From Ureibacillus galli (GTDB lineage: Bacteria; Bacillota; Bacilli; Bacillales_A; Planococcaceae): DNA of 64,000 bases. Location of the stretch: the NCBI RefSeq assembly GCF_014836845.1, contig NZ_JACSQA010000001.1:62001-126000 (forward strand), given 5' to 3'. Positions within the stretch are counted from its first letter, which is position 1; each line of letters opens with the position of its first letter. Of the stretch, positions 44,043 through 52,291 are shown piece after piece. The notes beneath the pieces were generated by a model. That model was not told the DNA's origin. It was given only the letters and a program-made list of their open reading frames with translations, and searched no databases. The position numbers and the translations under genes were made by a program.

Positions 44043-44287
44043 TCATGTAATCAAGCATAATCCATGTATTCTTCCCTTTTACATGTTCTCTCTGAATATG
44101 CAATAACAAATTAATATAAAAGGAAACAAAATAGCAGAAGTTTTGAAATAGTTTGAAAATTAATCATAAAACAATCCTCCTTTTTTGATAGCTCGCCTTA
44201 CAGGAGTTCACAATATCATCATAAAAGGAAAACACTTCTTATACAGCATTCTTTTATACGATTGATCTAATAGCAACTTCATTGTAT

Positions 44288-44887
44288 TTATGAGTCAATT
44301 GAAGTTAAATTTATAAAATGGACAATCTTCTTTTCATTTTTAATTTCGATACAATGAAGCCCTACATCTGAAGTTGGAAATAGTATCCTTTCATTTATAG
44401 AATGGTTAAGTAATATGTTTAAAATATGTGAAATGGTACCACCATGACTTACAATTAATATCTGATGACAATTTTTATACTTTTCAAGTATGTCAAACAT
44501 TGCTTCTTCCACACGATGGCGAAAAGCTAATTCTGATTCCCCTTCTTCTATTGCCTCTGTTATGGGGCGACCGTTAGAGGGTAGCGGAAATTTCGCCATT
44601 GCCTCTGTACGGTCCATTCCAGCAAGTAAACCATTATTCCACTCCATAAGTCTCTCATCAAACTCAAGCTTAGCATTACAAAATTTTAAAATATGTTCAG
44701 TAGTTTGTCTCGTTCTCGTCATCGGACTCGAAATGATGACATCTGGTTGATATCGGATTGAGAAGTATTTCGCCATTTTACTTGCTTGAAAATGCCCTTT
44801 AGTAGTTAAAGGATAATCTGCTCGCCCTTCATGGACATCGAGTAAATCTGCTTCTGTTTCACCATGTCTTAAAATATATATGTACAA
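44288..44887 (-). CDS. Histidine phosphatase family protein
   Basis: A 199-residue phosphoglycerate-mutase-like phosphatase. The N-terminal catalytic motif is LRHGETEAD with the phosphorylated His; later motifs are SSPMTRTRQTTE, the acid EWNNGLL and the second histidine in VSHGGTISH. Substrate unknown; relatives act on sugar phosphates, nucleotides or alpha-ribazole phosphate. The TTG at 44887 is preferred, behind GGGGGT, giving a start right before the catalytic motif. Confidence 0.85.
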   Translation of the reverse strand: MYIYILRHGETEADLLDVHEGRADYPLTTKGHFQASKMAKYFSIRYQPDVIISSPMTRTRQTTEHILKFCNAKLEFDERLMEWNNGLLAGMDRTEAMAKFPLPSNGRPITEAIEEGESELAFRHRVEEAMFDILEKYKNCHQILIVSHGGTISHILNILLNHSINERILFPTSDVGLHCIEIKNEKKIVHFINLTSIDS

Positions 44888-44974
44888 AACTATACCCCCA
44901 TCGCCCATTTTTGTTACGTATAACTCATTATTATAAGGGGGTTGGGAAAATAAACCAATATCAAAAACAAAAAC

Positions 44975-45010
44975 AGGCGCTGCTCTTATTACTTATGCTG
45001 AGCAGCGCCT
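44975..45010 (-). terminator. Terminator of the 45062-45253 gene
   Basis: A perfect 11-bp GC-rich stem (44975-44985 with 45000-45010). On the minus strand GTTTTTGTTTTTG follows. Confidence 0.88.
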
Positions 45011-45061
45011 TTAATCAAATGTGTCTAAATCATCATACAATTCAATTTGTTTTTCCAATTG

Positions 45062-45253
45062 TTATGTTGCCTCCCGTAAAATTTGTTTATTGTTTTCAAT
45101 AATTTGAATAATTTGTTGAAGAATTTTTTCCTCAACTTTTGGAGTTGAATTAACCTCCTTCATAATAATTTTGTTTAATTCCAAAATTGTGCTTACGTCG
45201 AGTTTATGTTTCTCTGCTAATTGAAACGCTCGCTCTAACTGACCGGTTATCAT
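45062..45253 (-). CDS. Small helical protein of unknown function
   Basis: A 63-residue, all-helical cytoplasmic protein (QLERAFQLAEKHKLDVSTIL at the N-terminus, then EEKILQQIIQIIENNKQIL). Its size and the first helix vaguely recall Spo0E-type phosphatases, but the SQELD motif is missing. ATG at 45253, six bases after GAGGAGG; a strong terminator follows. Function unknown. Confidence 0.65.
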   Translation of the reverse strand: MITGQLERAFQLAEKHKLDVSTILELNKIIMKEVNSTPKVEEKILQQIIQIIENNKQILREAT

Positions 45254-45617
45254 CGGCATCCTCCTCATTGTTTTAATATTCTTATTTTACCTCTTAATTA
45301 GAAATTTTTCACTATTTAAGCGTGAAATTAGTTTATTTATTTGTAATTTACTCATTTTATGCGACCATTATTCGTTTTGACTTTACTCTTTGAACATATG
45401 AAATAATTGCTCATTTGTCAGTTTTTTCATAATTTCACTAAAAATTATTTGAGTAGCGATTCTTTTACTGTGAATTTTTTGTTGCCGCTTATTTAACAAA
45501 TAATCATTGAATCATCTTTGTATCTAGATATATGATGAAAATAGGAATATTCAATTTATTCCGATGTTGGAGCTTTTTAACTTGATATTTAACTTAAGGA
45601 GATGTGGGGGGATTATT
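45254..45617. other. Intergenic region between divergent small genes
   Basis: About 365 bases with no reading frame or hairpin of note. Confidence 0.35.
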
Positions 45618-45809
45618 TTGACTGAACAAAAAACAGCCGATGCTCAAAAACGGGCAACTCAAGCGTATAGGGAAAGAAACAGAGAAAAAACCCGTAAGCA
45701 AAGTGCAAAAAGTGCTGCTAAAACCTTTATAAATAAATACAGTAATCTAGACAAATTAAAAGAGTTAAAATTATTAATTGACAAAAGAGAAAAAGAACTA
45801 TCTGAATAA
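45618..45809 (+). CDS. Small basic helical protein of phage/plasmid type
   Basis: A 63-residue basic protein (KRATQAYRERNREKTRKQSA, then AAKTFINKYSNLDKLKELK). From memory such small proteins with an N-terminal basic helix and an ...FI...L..L.EL..LI..RE end are common on phages and integrative elements; function unknown. The start is TTG, after GGGGGGATTATT. It sits with a broken gene and a holin-like gene, so the three may be relics of one mobile element. Confidence 0.6.
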   Translation: MTEQKTADAQKRATQAYRERNREKTRKQSAKSAAKTFINKYSNLDKLKELKLLIDKREKELSE

Positions 45810-45872
45810 AACCAACAGAATCGTATTGTAATTTTAATATCCAATTGAATTTACATAAAAGGAATTGAAAAA

Positions 45873-46088
45873 ATGACAACTAATCAATCTAAAACAGCTT
45901 GCGAAACTATCTGGGATGAAAAAATGAACGCGCATCGACCTAGGAAATGAACTGAAGAGGAAGTTAAACAACTAAAAAAAGATGGACGTGTATCGCAATC
46001 ATTTATAAAAGTAGCGTTTAGAAAATTACCGATAATAAAAAACTGTTTCAAAATAAGGGAAATGACTCAGTATCCAATACTTCATTGA
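45873..46088 (+). pseudogene. Small gene interrupted by an in-frame TGA
   Basis: From the ATG at 45873 (AAAGGAAT before it) the frame encodes 25 codons ending in NAHRPRK, then TGA (45948), then a further 45 codons in the same frame that stay protein-like (TEEEVKQLKKDGRVSQSF) to TGA at 46086. The residue before TEEEV would naturally be Trp, one base away from TGA, so a nonsense mutation is the simple reading. I do not know the family. Confidence 0.5.
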
Positions 46089-46165
46089 AAAGTATCAATG
46101 TATTAAATCCGGTTAATTGGGAACATTATACAAGAATTGATCTTTATTTAATATGAGGTGCTTTT

Positions 46166-46453
46166 ATGGAACACTTTCCTACGATACATACAAATTTTTG
46201 GGATGCAGTCATTGCTGTTCCTATTATCATGATAATTACTCAACTGTTAAAAAAGTTTTTGCATATTAAGCCAGTTTGGGTGCCTACCATTGCCTTGGTC
46301 ATAGGTTTGCTCATTTCTATTTTTATCAGTCATAGACACAACTTGCTCGCAGGTATTTTTATGGGTTGGTTTTATGGTTATTCGGCTATTGGAAGTTATG
46401 CGTCTTTAAAAACGACCATTATCGCCTATAGGCAAAAGAAATTAAAAAAATAG
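46166..46453 (+). CDS. Holin-like small membrane protein
   Basis: A 95-residue protein with three hydrophobic segments (about 12-30, 41-58 and 62-83) and a basic C-terminal tail (YRQKKLKK). Length, helix number and the short polar N-terminus fit phage holins such as the Listeria A118 type. Holins make membrane lesions that release endolysin, but no endolysin gene lies beside it. ATG start behind GAGGTG; own terminator. A holin is the best guess, not proven. Confidence 0.6.
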   Translation: MEHFPTIHTNFWDAVIAVPIIMIITQLLKKFLHIKPVWVPTIALVIGLLISIFISHRHNLLAGIFMGWFYGYSAIGSYASLKTTIIAYRQKKLKK

Positions 46454-46463
46454 TGAAAACTAA

Positions 46464-46492
46464 AAAACACTCGTATTTTGCACGAGTGTTTT
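46464..46492 (+). terminator. Terminator after the holin-like gene
   Basis: An 11-bp stem (46464-46474 with 46482-46492), followed by GATTATTTT. Confidence 0.8.
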
Positions 46493-46499
46493 GATTATT

Positions 46500-47108
46500 T
46501 TAAGATAACCATTTTGGTGGAGTATTTTTTGAATAAAAAATATCACCTAATGAATGATGCACAACAAATTTATCTTCTGATGTGTGGTAATGGAAGTTAT
46601 AGTAATAACCTTCTTGTGGGCGTTTTTCAGTTCGCACATGGAAACGGATTAAATCTTTACCGTTTGTCCCATCCGAAATATGGAAGATTTTTTCCCCATA
46701 TTGTCCACTTGGTCGATCAGTGATCGTTAAATATTTTATCGATTCATCGTCCAAACTAGATAATGTCATGGCAATCACTTCTTCTAATTTCGGGAAAATG
46801 TTTTCTTCAAATTCTTTTCCAATGACTGGTGCGATTCTAGGTCCAAACTTTATGTATGATTGTTCTTTCGCTGCGAATAGGATGGAATCCAAATTTTGTT
46901 CTTCTTCAGATTGATCAATGGCATAATTGTCTTCAACGACTGTTGTGACTTGTTCATTCGTAGTATTACTCTGGATATTACTATTTGCAGAACCATTATT
47001 TGCTTGTCCATTATCTAACGCATCCCATATTTCATGGTTTGGCGTTATTAATCCAAATGTTAATAATGCTACCGTTATAACAAGTGTTTTTTGTAACCAT
47101 TTTTTCAT
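46500..47108 (-). CDS. ypjP: YpjP family protein
   Basis: A 202-residue protein with an N-terminal signal or anchor (KKWLQKTLVITVALLTFGL), an Asn/Ser-rich spacer, then a conserved domain with FGPRIAPVIGKEFEENIFPK, EGYYYNFHYH and the end IFYSKNTPPKWLS. Length and sequence fit YpjP of Bacillus, which lies beside the thymidylate synthase gene there. Function unknown. ATG at 47108 behind AAGGTG. Here thyA is about 6 kb away. Confidence 0.82.
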   Translation of the reverse strand: MKKWLQKTLVITVALLTFGLITPNHEIWDALDNGQANNGSANSNIQSNTTNEQVTTVVEDNYAIDQSEEEQNLDSILFAAKEQSYIKFGPRIAPVIGKEFEENIFPKLEEVIAMTLSSLDDESIKYLTITDRPSGQYGEKIFHISDGTNGKDLIRFHVRTEKRPQEGYYYNFHYHTSEDKFVVHHSLGDIFYSKNTPPKWLS

Positions 47109-47254
47109 GGAATCACCTTCAATTTCGCACAAAATTGTAAAAACCTTCTATTATTATATACGTTTTACACATTAAAAGGTTTCAACTTTTTCTAATTCAT
47201 TGTACAATAATAAAGTAAATAAAGCTTGTTTTTTTCACAAGGGAGGTTCAACAA

Positions 47255-47326
47255 ATGACTGCTGCTATCGGAATTGGCTTTTTTGTATTATTAGGTTATT
47301 TAACTTCAATGTGCTTTACCGACTAA
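47255..47326 (+). CDS. 23-residue hydrophobic peptide
   Basis: ATG behind AAGGGAGG with seven bases of spacing; 23 codons with a single hydrophobic helix (IGIGFFVLLGYLTSMCF) ending in TAA, with a terminator 15 bases later. A strong ribosome-binding site and its own terminator argue for a real small membrane peptide. Function unknown. Confidence 0.6.
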   Translation: MTAAIGIGFFVLLGYLTSMCFTD

Positions 47327-47340
47327 TAAAGGTAAATCCA

Positions 47341-47361
47341 AAGCTACTCATAAAGTAGCTT
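47341..47361 (+). terminator. Terminator of the 23-residue peptide gene
   Basis: AAGCTACT pairs with AGTAGCTT, followed by a run of Ts. Confidence 0.85.
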
Positions 47362-47383
47362 TTTTCATTCCAGAAAATTAGAC

Positions 47384-47668
47384 AAGGGGTGCCCGATTTA
47401 AATCAGGCACCCCTTTAGCATTCAAAGGTAACATATAAATAAATTAAGTCTCAACCCTATCATCAGGGGAATTTTATAATAGATGCTAATATGCATCGTT
47501 CTTAACCGCGGTAAAATTCCACTAAACGCCTTCTAACTTAAGCAACGCAAACCCTACCTACTTTCGCGTCCTTGCAAGCCTATACTTGCGCCAGTGTGAA
47601 TAAGTATCTTCAAAAACTCTAGCGAAACGCCAAATTTATTTACCTGCTACCCTAAAATAGCATATAGA
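47384..47668 (-). ncRNA. Candidate structured non-coding RNA (class unknown)
   Basis: About 285 bases on the minus strand have a promoter at one end and a GC-rich hairpin (47384-47393 with 47406-47415) at the other, with no reading frame. A 19-base arm at 47633-47651 pairs with 47427-47445 in 18 of 19 positions (G-U allowed), closing a roughly 225-base domain. Inside it are 9-bp (47468-47476 with 47512-47520), 5-bp (47482-47486 with 47493-47497) and 5-bp (47574-47578 with 47585-47589) hairpins and a 6-bp long-range helix (47562-47567 with 47622-47627). I do not recognise it as SRP RNA, RNase P RNA, tmRNA, a T-box or a riboswitch that I know. 6S RNA cannot be excluded. Confidence 0.6.
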
Positions 47669-47669
47669 C

Positions 47670-47698
47670 ATTATAACATCATATTGCTGTAAAGTAAA
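47670..47698 (-). promoter_or_regulatory. Promoter of the candidate ncRNA
   Basis: On the minus strand: TTTACT (47693-47698), 17-base spacer, -10 TATAAT (47670-47675). Transcription would start near 47663. Confidence 0.7.
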
Positions 47699-47734
47699 AT
47701 CCATTGATACTACTAGTAAATGAGCTCATTATAT

Positions 47735-48520
47735 TTATTTTTCGATTACTCCATAATGGAACTTCGAAGTTAACCGGATTTCCCTTTGAAAATGATAGCG
47801 ATCAAATAGCTTCGATTTATAGTGAGCTTTTAAAACAATTCGTTTTTTGGCCACTCTAAGCGCTTCCTTTACCCATTCATCTGAGAGCTCAATATGACGA
47901 CCTGCCTCCCGCAATGCTTCGAAATTATTGGATTCTCCAATAACTTCTTCAAACATCGGATCCATATATACTACATCGAAGGAATCGTTTTCTTGTTTTT
48001 TTAAAAAGGCGACCGCCTCACTTTGAACGACTACAATTTGACGCATACAATTTGTTAAAGGTAGTTCAGATGTATCATATGTCTTCATTCCATTTCGAAC
48101 AATAAAGGCCACATTGGGATTAGCTTCTAGGCCGACGACTTTCCCTTTATTCCCTACTGTGTATGCTGCTAACATCGCATCCGAACCAATCCCTAACGTA
48201 CAGTCTAAAAAAGAATTACCTTCTTCAAGTTGGCAACTTTGTAAAAAAGGTTCCAATTCCCCTCGAGCTATCCGCTTTAGACGGAATGCCGCAGAATTAG
48301 GATGAAAAAAGAAAGGTGTTTGAGCACCTTTCGGATAATATTCATATCGATTTTTTCCTGCTACAATCACATTGGCATCTAATAATTGGCTTATTTTTGT
48401 AACAGAACGCTTTCTCCTCGGTTCAAAGGGTACATTTAATTCCTCACATGCTTTTTTAGCAAGCATCATGGATAACTCATCTGGTCTCCCAGCTGTTGTC
48501 ACGACGGTTATTTGGCACAT
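47735..48520 (-). CDS. Class I SAM-dependent methyltransferase, RsmJ/YpiP-like
   Basis: A 261-residue protein with the SAM loop LDCTLGIGSDAML (about residue 108), GLEANPNVAF, and the catalytic-type motif YMDPMFEE, which is like the DPMFP of 16S rRNA methyltransferase RsmJ. An N-terminal region of 90 residues precedes the core. The Bacillus homolog is, I believe, YpiP. The start overlaps the brxB end by 13 bases without its own Shine-Dalgarno sequence, so translation is coupled to brxB. Target unknown; rRNA is likely by similarity. Confidence 0.8.
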   Translation of the reverse strand: MCQITVVTTAGRPDELSMMLAKKACEELNVPFEPRRKRSVTKISQLLDANVIVAGKNRYEYYPKGAQTPFFFHPNSAAFRLKRIARGELEPFLQSCQLEEGNSFLDCTLGIGSDAMLAAYTVGNKGKVVGLEANPNVAFIVRNGMKTYDTSELPLTNCMRQIVVVQSEAVAFLKKQENDSFDVVYMDPMFEEVIGESNNFEALREAGRHIELSDEWVKEALRVAKKRIVLKAHYKSKLFDRYHFQREIRLTSKFHYGVIEK

Positions 48521-48939
48521 GCTTGTTTCAGAACACCTGCAAGATGATCCGTAATTTGTTCTACCGGATATCCTTCAATTTGTTCCCGTGGAATAAAATA
48601 TTCCAATTGACCATCTCGTAAAATGGCAATGGATGGTGAACTTGGTGGAATCTCCTCAAAATATCCGCGCATAGCAGCTGTTGCTTCCCGATCTTGACCA
48701 GCAAACACGGTAACAAGTTGATCTGGTTTTACTTCTTCGATTGCTTGTCGAACTGCTGGACGTGCTAACCCTGCTGCACAACCACATACCGAGTTAATGA
48801 CAACTAAAGAAACTCCTTTTGCCGTTGCCATAAATTCATTTACTTCATCCGCTGTTGTTAATTCTGTAAAACCTGCATCTACTAATTCTTGGCGCATCGG
48901 TTGAACAATGCCCTTCATATATTCATCATAAGCGTTCAT
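48508..48939 (-). CDS. brxB: Bacilliredoxin BrxB (YphP family)
   Basis: A 143-residue thioredoxin-like protein that removes bacillithiol from S-bacillithiolated proteins. The active site is the CxC motif VCGCAAG (Cys52 and Cys54), with PSIAILRDG later in the fold. Length matches YphP. ATG start behind AGAGGG. It heads a two-gene operon with the methyltransferase. It belongs to the bacillithiol redox-repair group, together with MsrA/MsrB elsewhere in the window. Confidence 0.92.
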   Translation of the reverse strand: MNAYDEYMKGIVQPMRQELVDAGFTELTTADEVNEFMATAKGVSLVVINSVCGCAAGLARPAVRQAIEEVKPDQLVTVFAGQDREATAAMRGYFEEIPPSSPSIAILRDGQLEYFIPREQIEGYPVEQITDHLAGVLKQACAK

Positions 48940-49078
48940 TAAATATCGCCCTCTTTCTTTTTTATTACCTTATTCATTATAGCAACTGTTTACTTTCATT
49001 TACAGAAAGTTTGCTTCCCTTCTTTACAAGTCCGCAAAGTGCATAGAACTCTGTTCCAAAATTATTGTATTCCTGTAT

Positions 49079-49306
49079 TTAAAATAACTCGTTTACCATC
49101 TCTGACACTCGTATTATTAAGAAGCTAATAAAGGTAGCAATTGTACGTAATAGACCTGTTTTTATTAGTGCAAATAATACAAAACCTATAATAATCACCA
49201 TGTTGATGACAGACAAAATACGCGTCAGCCCATTATAAATATTCAATTTTGCTAACAGAAATAAAATGGTATAACATACGATACCAATAAAAAATAGTTG
49301 AACCAC
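49079..49306 (-). CDS. Small membrane protein of unknown function
   Basis: A 75-residue protein with two to three hydrophobic helices (FFIGIVCYTILFLLAKL, then INMVIIIGFVLFALI). GTG start behind AGTGAGG. Not recognised. It follows the 77- and 174-residue genes on the same strand at short distance and may share their transcript. Confidence 0.6.
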   Translation of the reverse strand: MVQLFFIGIVCYTILFLLAKLNIYNGLTRILSVINMVIIIGFVLFALIKTGLLRTIATFISFLIIRVSEMVNELF

Positions 49307-49343
49307 TATTTAGCCTCACTTTAATGACTCTTGTTACGATTCT

Positions 49344-49577
49344 TTATTCCGGTATGATAGACAATTGATTGTCTTCCTCTTTTAAATAAATCACAAGTTC
49401 TTGTCGATAAACTTCGTTTTCTAGATAATGGTCTAATGTATGGAAATCATATTTATAACTACCGAAGGGGAATGTAACACTATCTCCTTTTACTGCCGCA
49501 AGAAGACCCGCCACATCATTTGATACCATTTCTAATATTTCTTCTCCCGTTTTCGTAATGACAAAAACAACGTTCAT
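49344..49577 (-). CDS. Small protein of unknown function
   Basis: A 77-residue soluble protein (MNVVFVITKTGEEILEMVSN at the N-terminus, then a beta-like segment GDSVTFPFGSYKYDF and an acidic end). Not recognised. The ATG at 49577 sits behind AAGGAG, 16 bases after the upstream gene, so it is probably cotranscribed with it; the longer frame upstream overlaps that gene and is not used. Confidence 0.65.
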   Translation of the reverse strand: MNVVFVITKTGEEILEMVSNDVAGLLAAVKGDSVTFPFGSYKYDFHTLDHYLENEVYRQELVIYLKEEDNQLSIIPE

Positions 49578-49593
49578 AACTAACACTCCTTCA

Positions 49594-50118
49594 TTATGCT
49601 CCAACAAATAAAGTTGCTTGACAAATTGCGATGAAAAACTCCGGTTTTTGGATTGGACTTTGATCATGAATATGTAGCACCATATGAAATTGACCTTCCA
49701 TATACTCTGCTTTCCACTCAGCTATCACTTGCTCATTATAAATAAACTTTGACCAGTCTTCCATTTCCTTTTCTAACTGAATTTTCATGTCTCCATCGGT
49801 TATATAAAGGGTTGGAATGCCAATTCGCCAATTTTCATAGGAAATAACATATTTTTTGTTTAATTGGATATCGTATCCTTCAAACCAAAGCTTTCCTCTT
49901 CTACTGATTTTTTTCACAGTGAATAGTTGTTTCCCGGCCCGATCCTCAATATGATATTTTAAAAAATAGCGGTAATCGAATATCGAATCAACCATACGTT
50001 GAAATGCATGATTATATACACGTTTTGAAATAGCGATTGTCTCTCCCATTTCATTACATATTGCTATTTCTCCTGTATATTCAATATTTTCCGGGTGTTT
50101 GTATGTATATATTTTCAT
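49594..50118 (-). CDS. Tubby C-terminal-like / LURP-one-type protein
   Basis: A 174-residue beta-rich protein. Alternating strands such as ENIEYTGEIAICNEMGE, LFTVKKISRRGKLWFEGY and GQFHMVLHIHD fit the tubby C-terminal/LURP-one fold seen in Bacillaceae proteins of about this size. No signal peptide or catalytic motif. Function unknown; phospholipid or scaffold binding is only a guess from the fold. The ATG has no strong ribosome-binding site. Confidence 0.6.
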   Translation of the reverse strand: MKIYTYKHPENIEYTGEIAICNEMGETIAISKRVYNHAFQRMVDSIFDYRYFLKYHIEDRAGKQLFTVKKISRRGKLWFEGYDIQLNKKYVISYENWRIGIPTLYITDGDMKIQLEKEMEDWSKFIYNEQVIAEWKAEYMEGQFHMVLHIHDQSPIQKPEFFIAICQATLFVGA

Positions 50119-50192
50119 TTTATCTTCACCAATATTTCAGTTTATTTTCCACTATTTAATACTAGATGAAACGAACCGTTTAAGAAAGTAAA

Positions 50193-50222
50193 AAGGTTCT
50201 ACAGTTTCATCTGTAGAACCTT
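50193..50222 (-). terminator. Terminator of lysC
   Basis: A perfect 12-bp stem (50193-50204 with 50211-50222), then TTTACTTTC on the minus strand. Confidence 0.88.
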
Positions 50223-50242
50223 CTCCTTTGGCTAGTCATTTA

Positions 50243-51613
50243 CTAGCCAACTGTTATGGGAGCAAAAAATTCGTCGTAAAGCGCACGTAAAATTTGATTT
50301 TCTGTTTGTTGTAAAACACCAAACACAAGACTTACCTCAGAAGAACCTTGGTTAATCATTTCAATATTTGCTCCAGTTCTTGAAATAGCCGAAGTCGCAC
50401 GAGCTGCAAGACCCGTATTGTTACGCATACCTTCTCCAACAATCACAATTAACGACAAACCATGACGGAAATAAACATCATCTGCATGTAACTCTTCTTT
50501 TACACGTTTGACAATTCGGTCTTCCGCTTCATCAGTTATTTGTTTTGAACGAATAACGACAGATATATCATCTAATCCGGAAGGTGTATGCTCATAGGAG
50601 ATATTTTCTTCTTCAATGATTTGAAGAAGTTTTCGTCCAAATCCAATTTCACGATTCATTAAATATTTGGATACATATAAAATAGAAAATCCGCTATCCG
50701 CTGAAATTCCTGTCACCGGACGTCCAGTTAAGGCACGTGTTGGGACAATTTTTGTTCCAGGAGCAGAAGGATTATTTGTATTTTTAACTGTAACCGGAAT
50801 ACCTAATTTGTATACAGGCATTAAAGCTTCATCATGGAAAACTGTAAATCCAGAATAAGAAAGTTCTCTCATTTCACGATACGTAATTTCAGAAATACCT
50901 ACTGGATTACTAACAACTTTAGGATTGGCAGAAAATACACAATCAACGTCTGTAAAGTTTTCGTAAAGATCCGCTTTTACCGCTGCTGCAAGAATAGATC
51001 CTGTAATGTCTGATCCTCCGCGGTCAAATGTACGTAAAATACCTTCCCTTGTATAGCCAAAGAATCCTGGAAAGACAATGACTTCGTCACCTTTACCTAG
51101 ATCTTTTAAGTTTTCATATGCTTCAGGAAGTGCAATCGTACGCTCTGGATAGTCGTTTAATATTAATTTATCTTTCGGGCTAACATACTTTGCACGTAAA
51201 CCAATCGCATTGAAATATTCCGCGATTAATTTTGCGTTGTTGTCTTCCCCACTAGCTTTTATATTATCAATAAATAAAAATTCATTTGTTTTATCTAAAG
51301 CGACTCGTTCTTGCAAATCCTTTTCAATAACATCGCAAATCGAGTCATCTATTCCGAGTTCTTCGGTAATTTCTTTAAATCGATCTACTACGACTTGTAA
51401 TTTCCCAGAAACATCCCCGTTAGTTAAGGCTGCGTCAGCTAGTTCGATTAAAAGATCCGTCACTTTAATATCATCGCCGAAACGTTTACCAGGTGCTGAT
51501 ACTGCAACAATCTTTCGCTCAGGATTGGATTTCACAATATTCGCCACTTTTTTAATTTGTTCTGCGTTCGCAACGGAAGTACCACCAAATTTACATACTA
51601 TCAATATCACCAA
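50243..51613 (-). CDS. lysC: Aspartate kinase (monofunctional, YclM/AK III type)
   Basis: A 456-residue enzyme that phosphorylates aspartate, the first step to lysine, threonine, methionine and diaminopimelate. It has the kinase motifs KFGGTSVA, VSAPGKR, KASGEDNNAKL and TFDRGGSDITG, and C-terminal tandem ACT domains (VSKYLMNREIGF and LSLIVIVGEGM). It is of the AK III type (YclM), whose feedback effector differs among species. Two tandem in-frame starts, GTG at 51613 and TTG at 51607, fit the weak AAGG/GGTGA sites. No lysine riboswitch precedes it, unlike the transporter at 4.6 kb. Confidence 0.9.
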   Translation of the reverse strand: MVILIVCKFGGTSVANAEQIKKVANIVKSNPERKIVAVSAPGKRFGDDIKVTDLLIELADAALTNGDVSGKLQVVVDRFKEITEELGIDDSICDVIEKDLQERVALDKTNEFLFIDNIKASGEDNNAKLIAEYFNAIGLRAKYVSPKDKLILNDYPERTIALPEAYENLKDLGKGDEVIVFPGFFGYTREGILRTFDRGGSDITGSILAAAVKADLYENFTDVDCVFSANPKVVSNPVGISEITYREMRELSYSGFTVFHDEALMPVYKLGIPVTVKNTNNPSAPGTKIVPTRALTGRPVTGISADSGFSILYVSKYLMNREIGFGRKLLQIIEEENISYEHTPSGLDDISVVIRSKQITDEAEDRIVKRVKEELHADDVYFRHGLSLIVIVGEGMRNNTGLAARATSAISRTGANIEMINQGSSEVSLVFGVLQQTENQILRALYDEFFAPITVG

Positions 51614-51663
51614 ATCCTTACTATTAAAAATTGTATTTTCTGAAAAAACATTTGATTGTTCAC

Positions 51664-51692
51664 AGTGTACAAATTTTACAAACTTGCGTCAA
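51664..51692 (-). promoter_or_regulatory. Promoter of lysC
   Basis: On the minus strand: -35 TTGACG (51687-51692), 17-base spacer, -10 TACACT (51664-51669), about 50 bases before the start. Confidence 0.7.
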
Positions 51693-51785
51693 GCTTATTT
51701 AAAGAAAACTAACATCATGACCCATAAGAGCCAATGTACGAACACCCTTTTAACTAATTGGCTGTTCGTTATTCAGGTCAGTTTA

Positions 51786-51935
51786 TTATATGTTATTTTC
51801 TATTGAATGGTAGCATACATGCCTAAAACCAATAGAAATCAAAACAGCACCCAAAAACAAAAGATGCACACCGCTCCAAGACGATGCACAAAAGAATAAT
51901 ATCGTTGTACTTAGTAATAAACTAAAATAATTTCG
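51786..51935 (-). pseudogene. Remnant of a small membrane-protein gene
   Basis: A 49-codon open frame, closed upstream by a stop codon and without a start, encodes a hydrophobic sequence (LLFLGAVLISIGFRHVCY near the end) that looks like the second helix of a DUF3953-type small membrane protein. It may be a decayed gene or the end of one. The remaining 350 bases up to topB hold nothing I recognise. Confidence 0.3.
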
Positions 51936-52291
51936 TCAATTAATTATATACTATGTTTACAGTTTAGCAAGATAGAAATTATTGTTATATGGATACAAAT
52001 TTTCTTATTAAATAACTACACTTGAAGGCACTTTCCTATAAATTAGAATGGGGCTATTAAAAGTCCCTTCCCTCTATCAAATTCTACGTTCAAAAGTATT
52101 ATTTTCCATCCTTTAAAGAAGAATTTGCTATTTGTTGAAATACAATCATTTCTCCAATAGAAGGATTATCCATTCTTAATTCTAAAAACTTCTATTATAA
52201 CGAATAAAGGATAAGTACTTTTATGACATAAAAGATAAAGAAATCTTTACTCTGTTTAACATTACTTCTTTAACGTTCAGAGGAAACTAGT

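Noticed and set aside
45062-45253. Spo0E-type phosphatase
   Set aside because: The SQELD signature is missing; only size and helix pattern agree.
47420-47668. Candidate RNA considered as T-box because of TTTACCGCGG
   Set aside because: The conserved T-box sequence is not matched, and no synthetase or amino-acid gene lies downstream.
51614-52291. Search for a second lysine riboswitch before lysC
   Set aside because: None of the aptamer signatures is present upstream of lysC.
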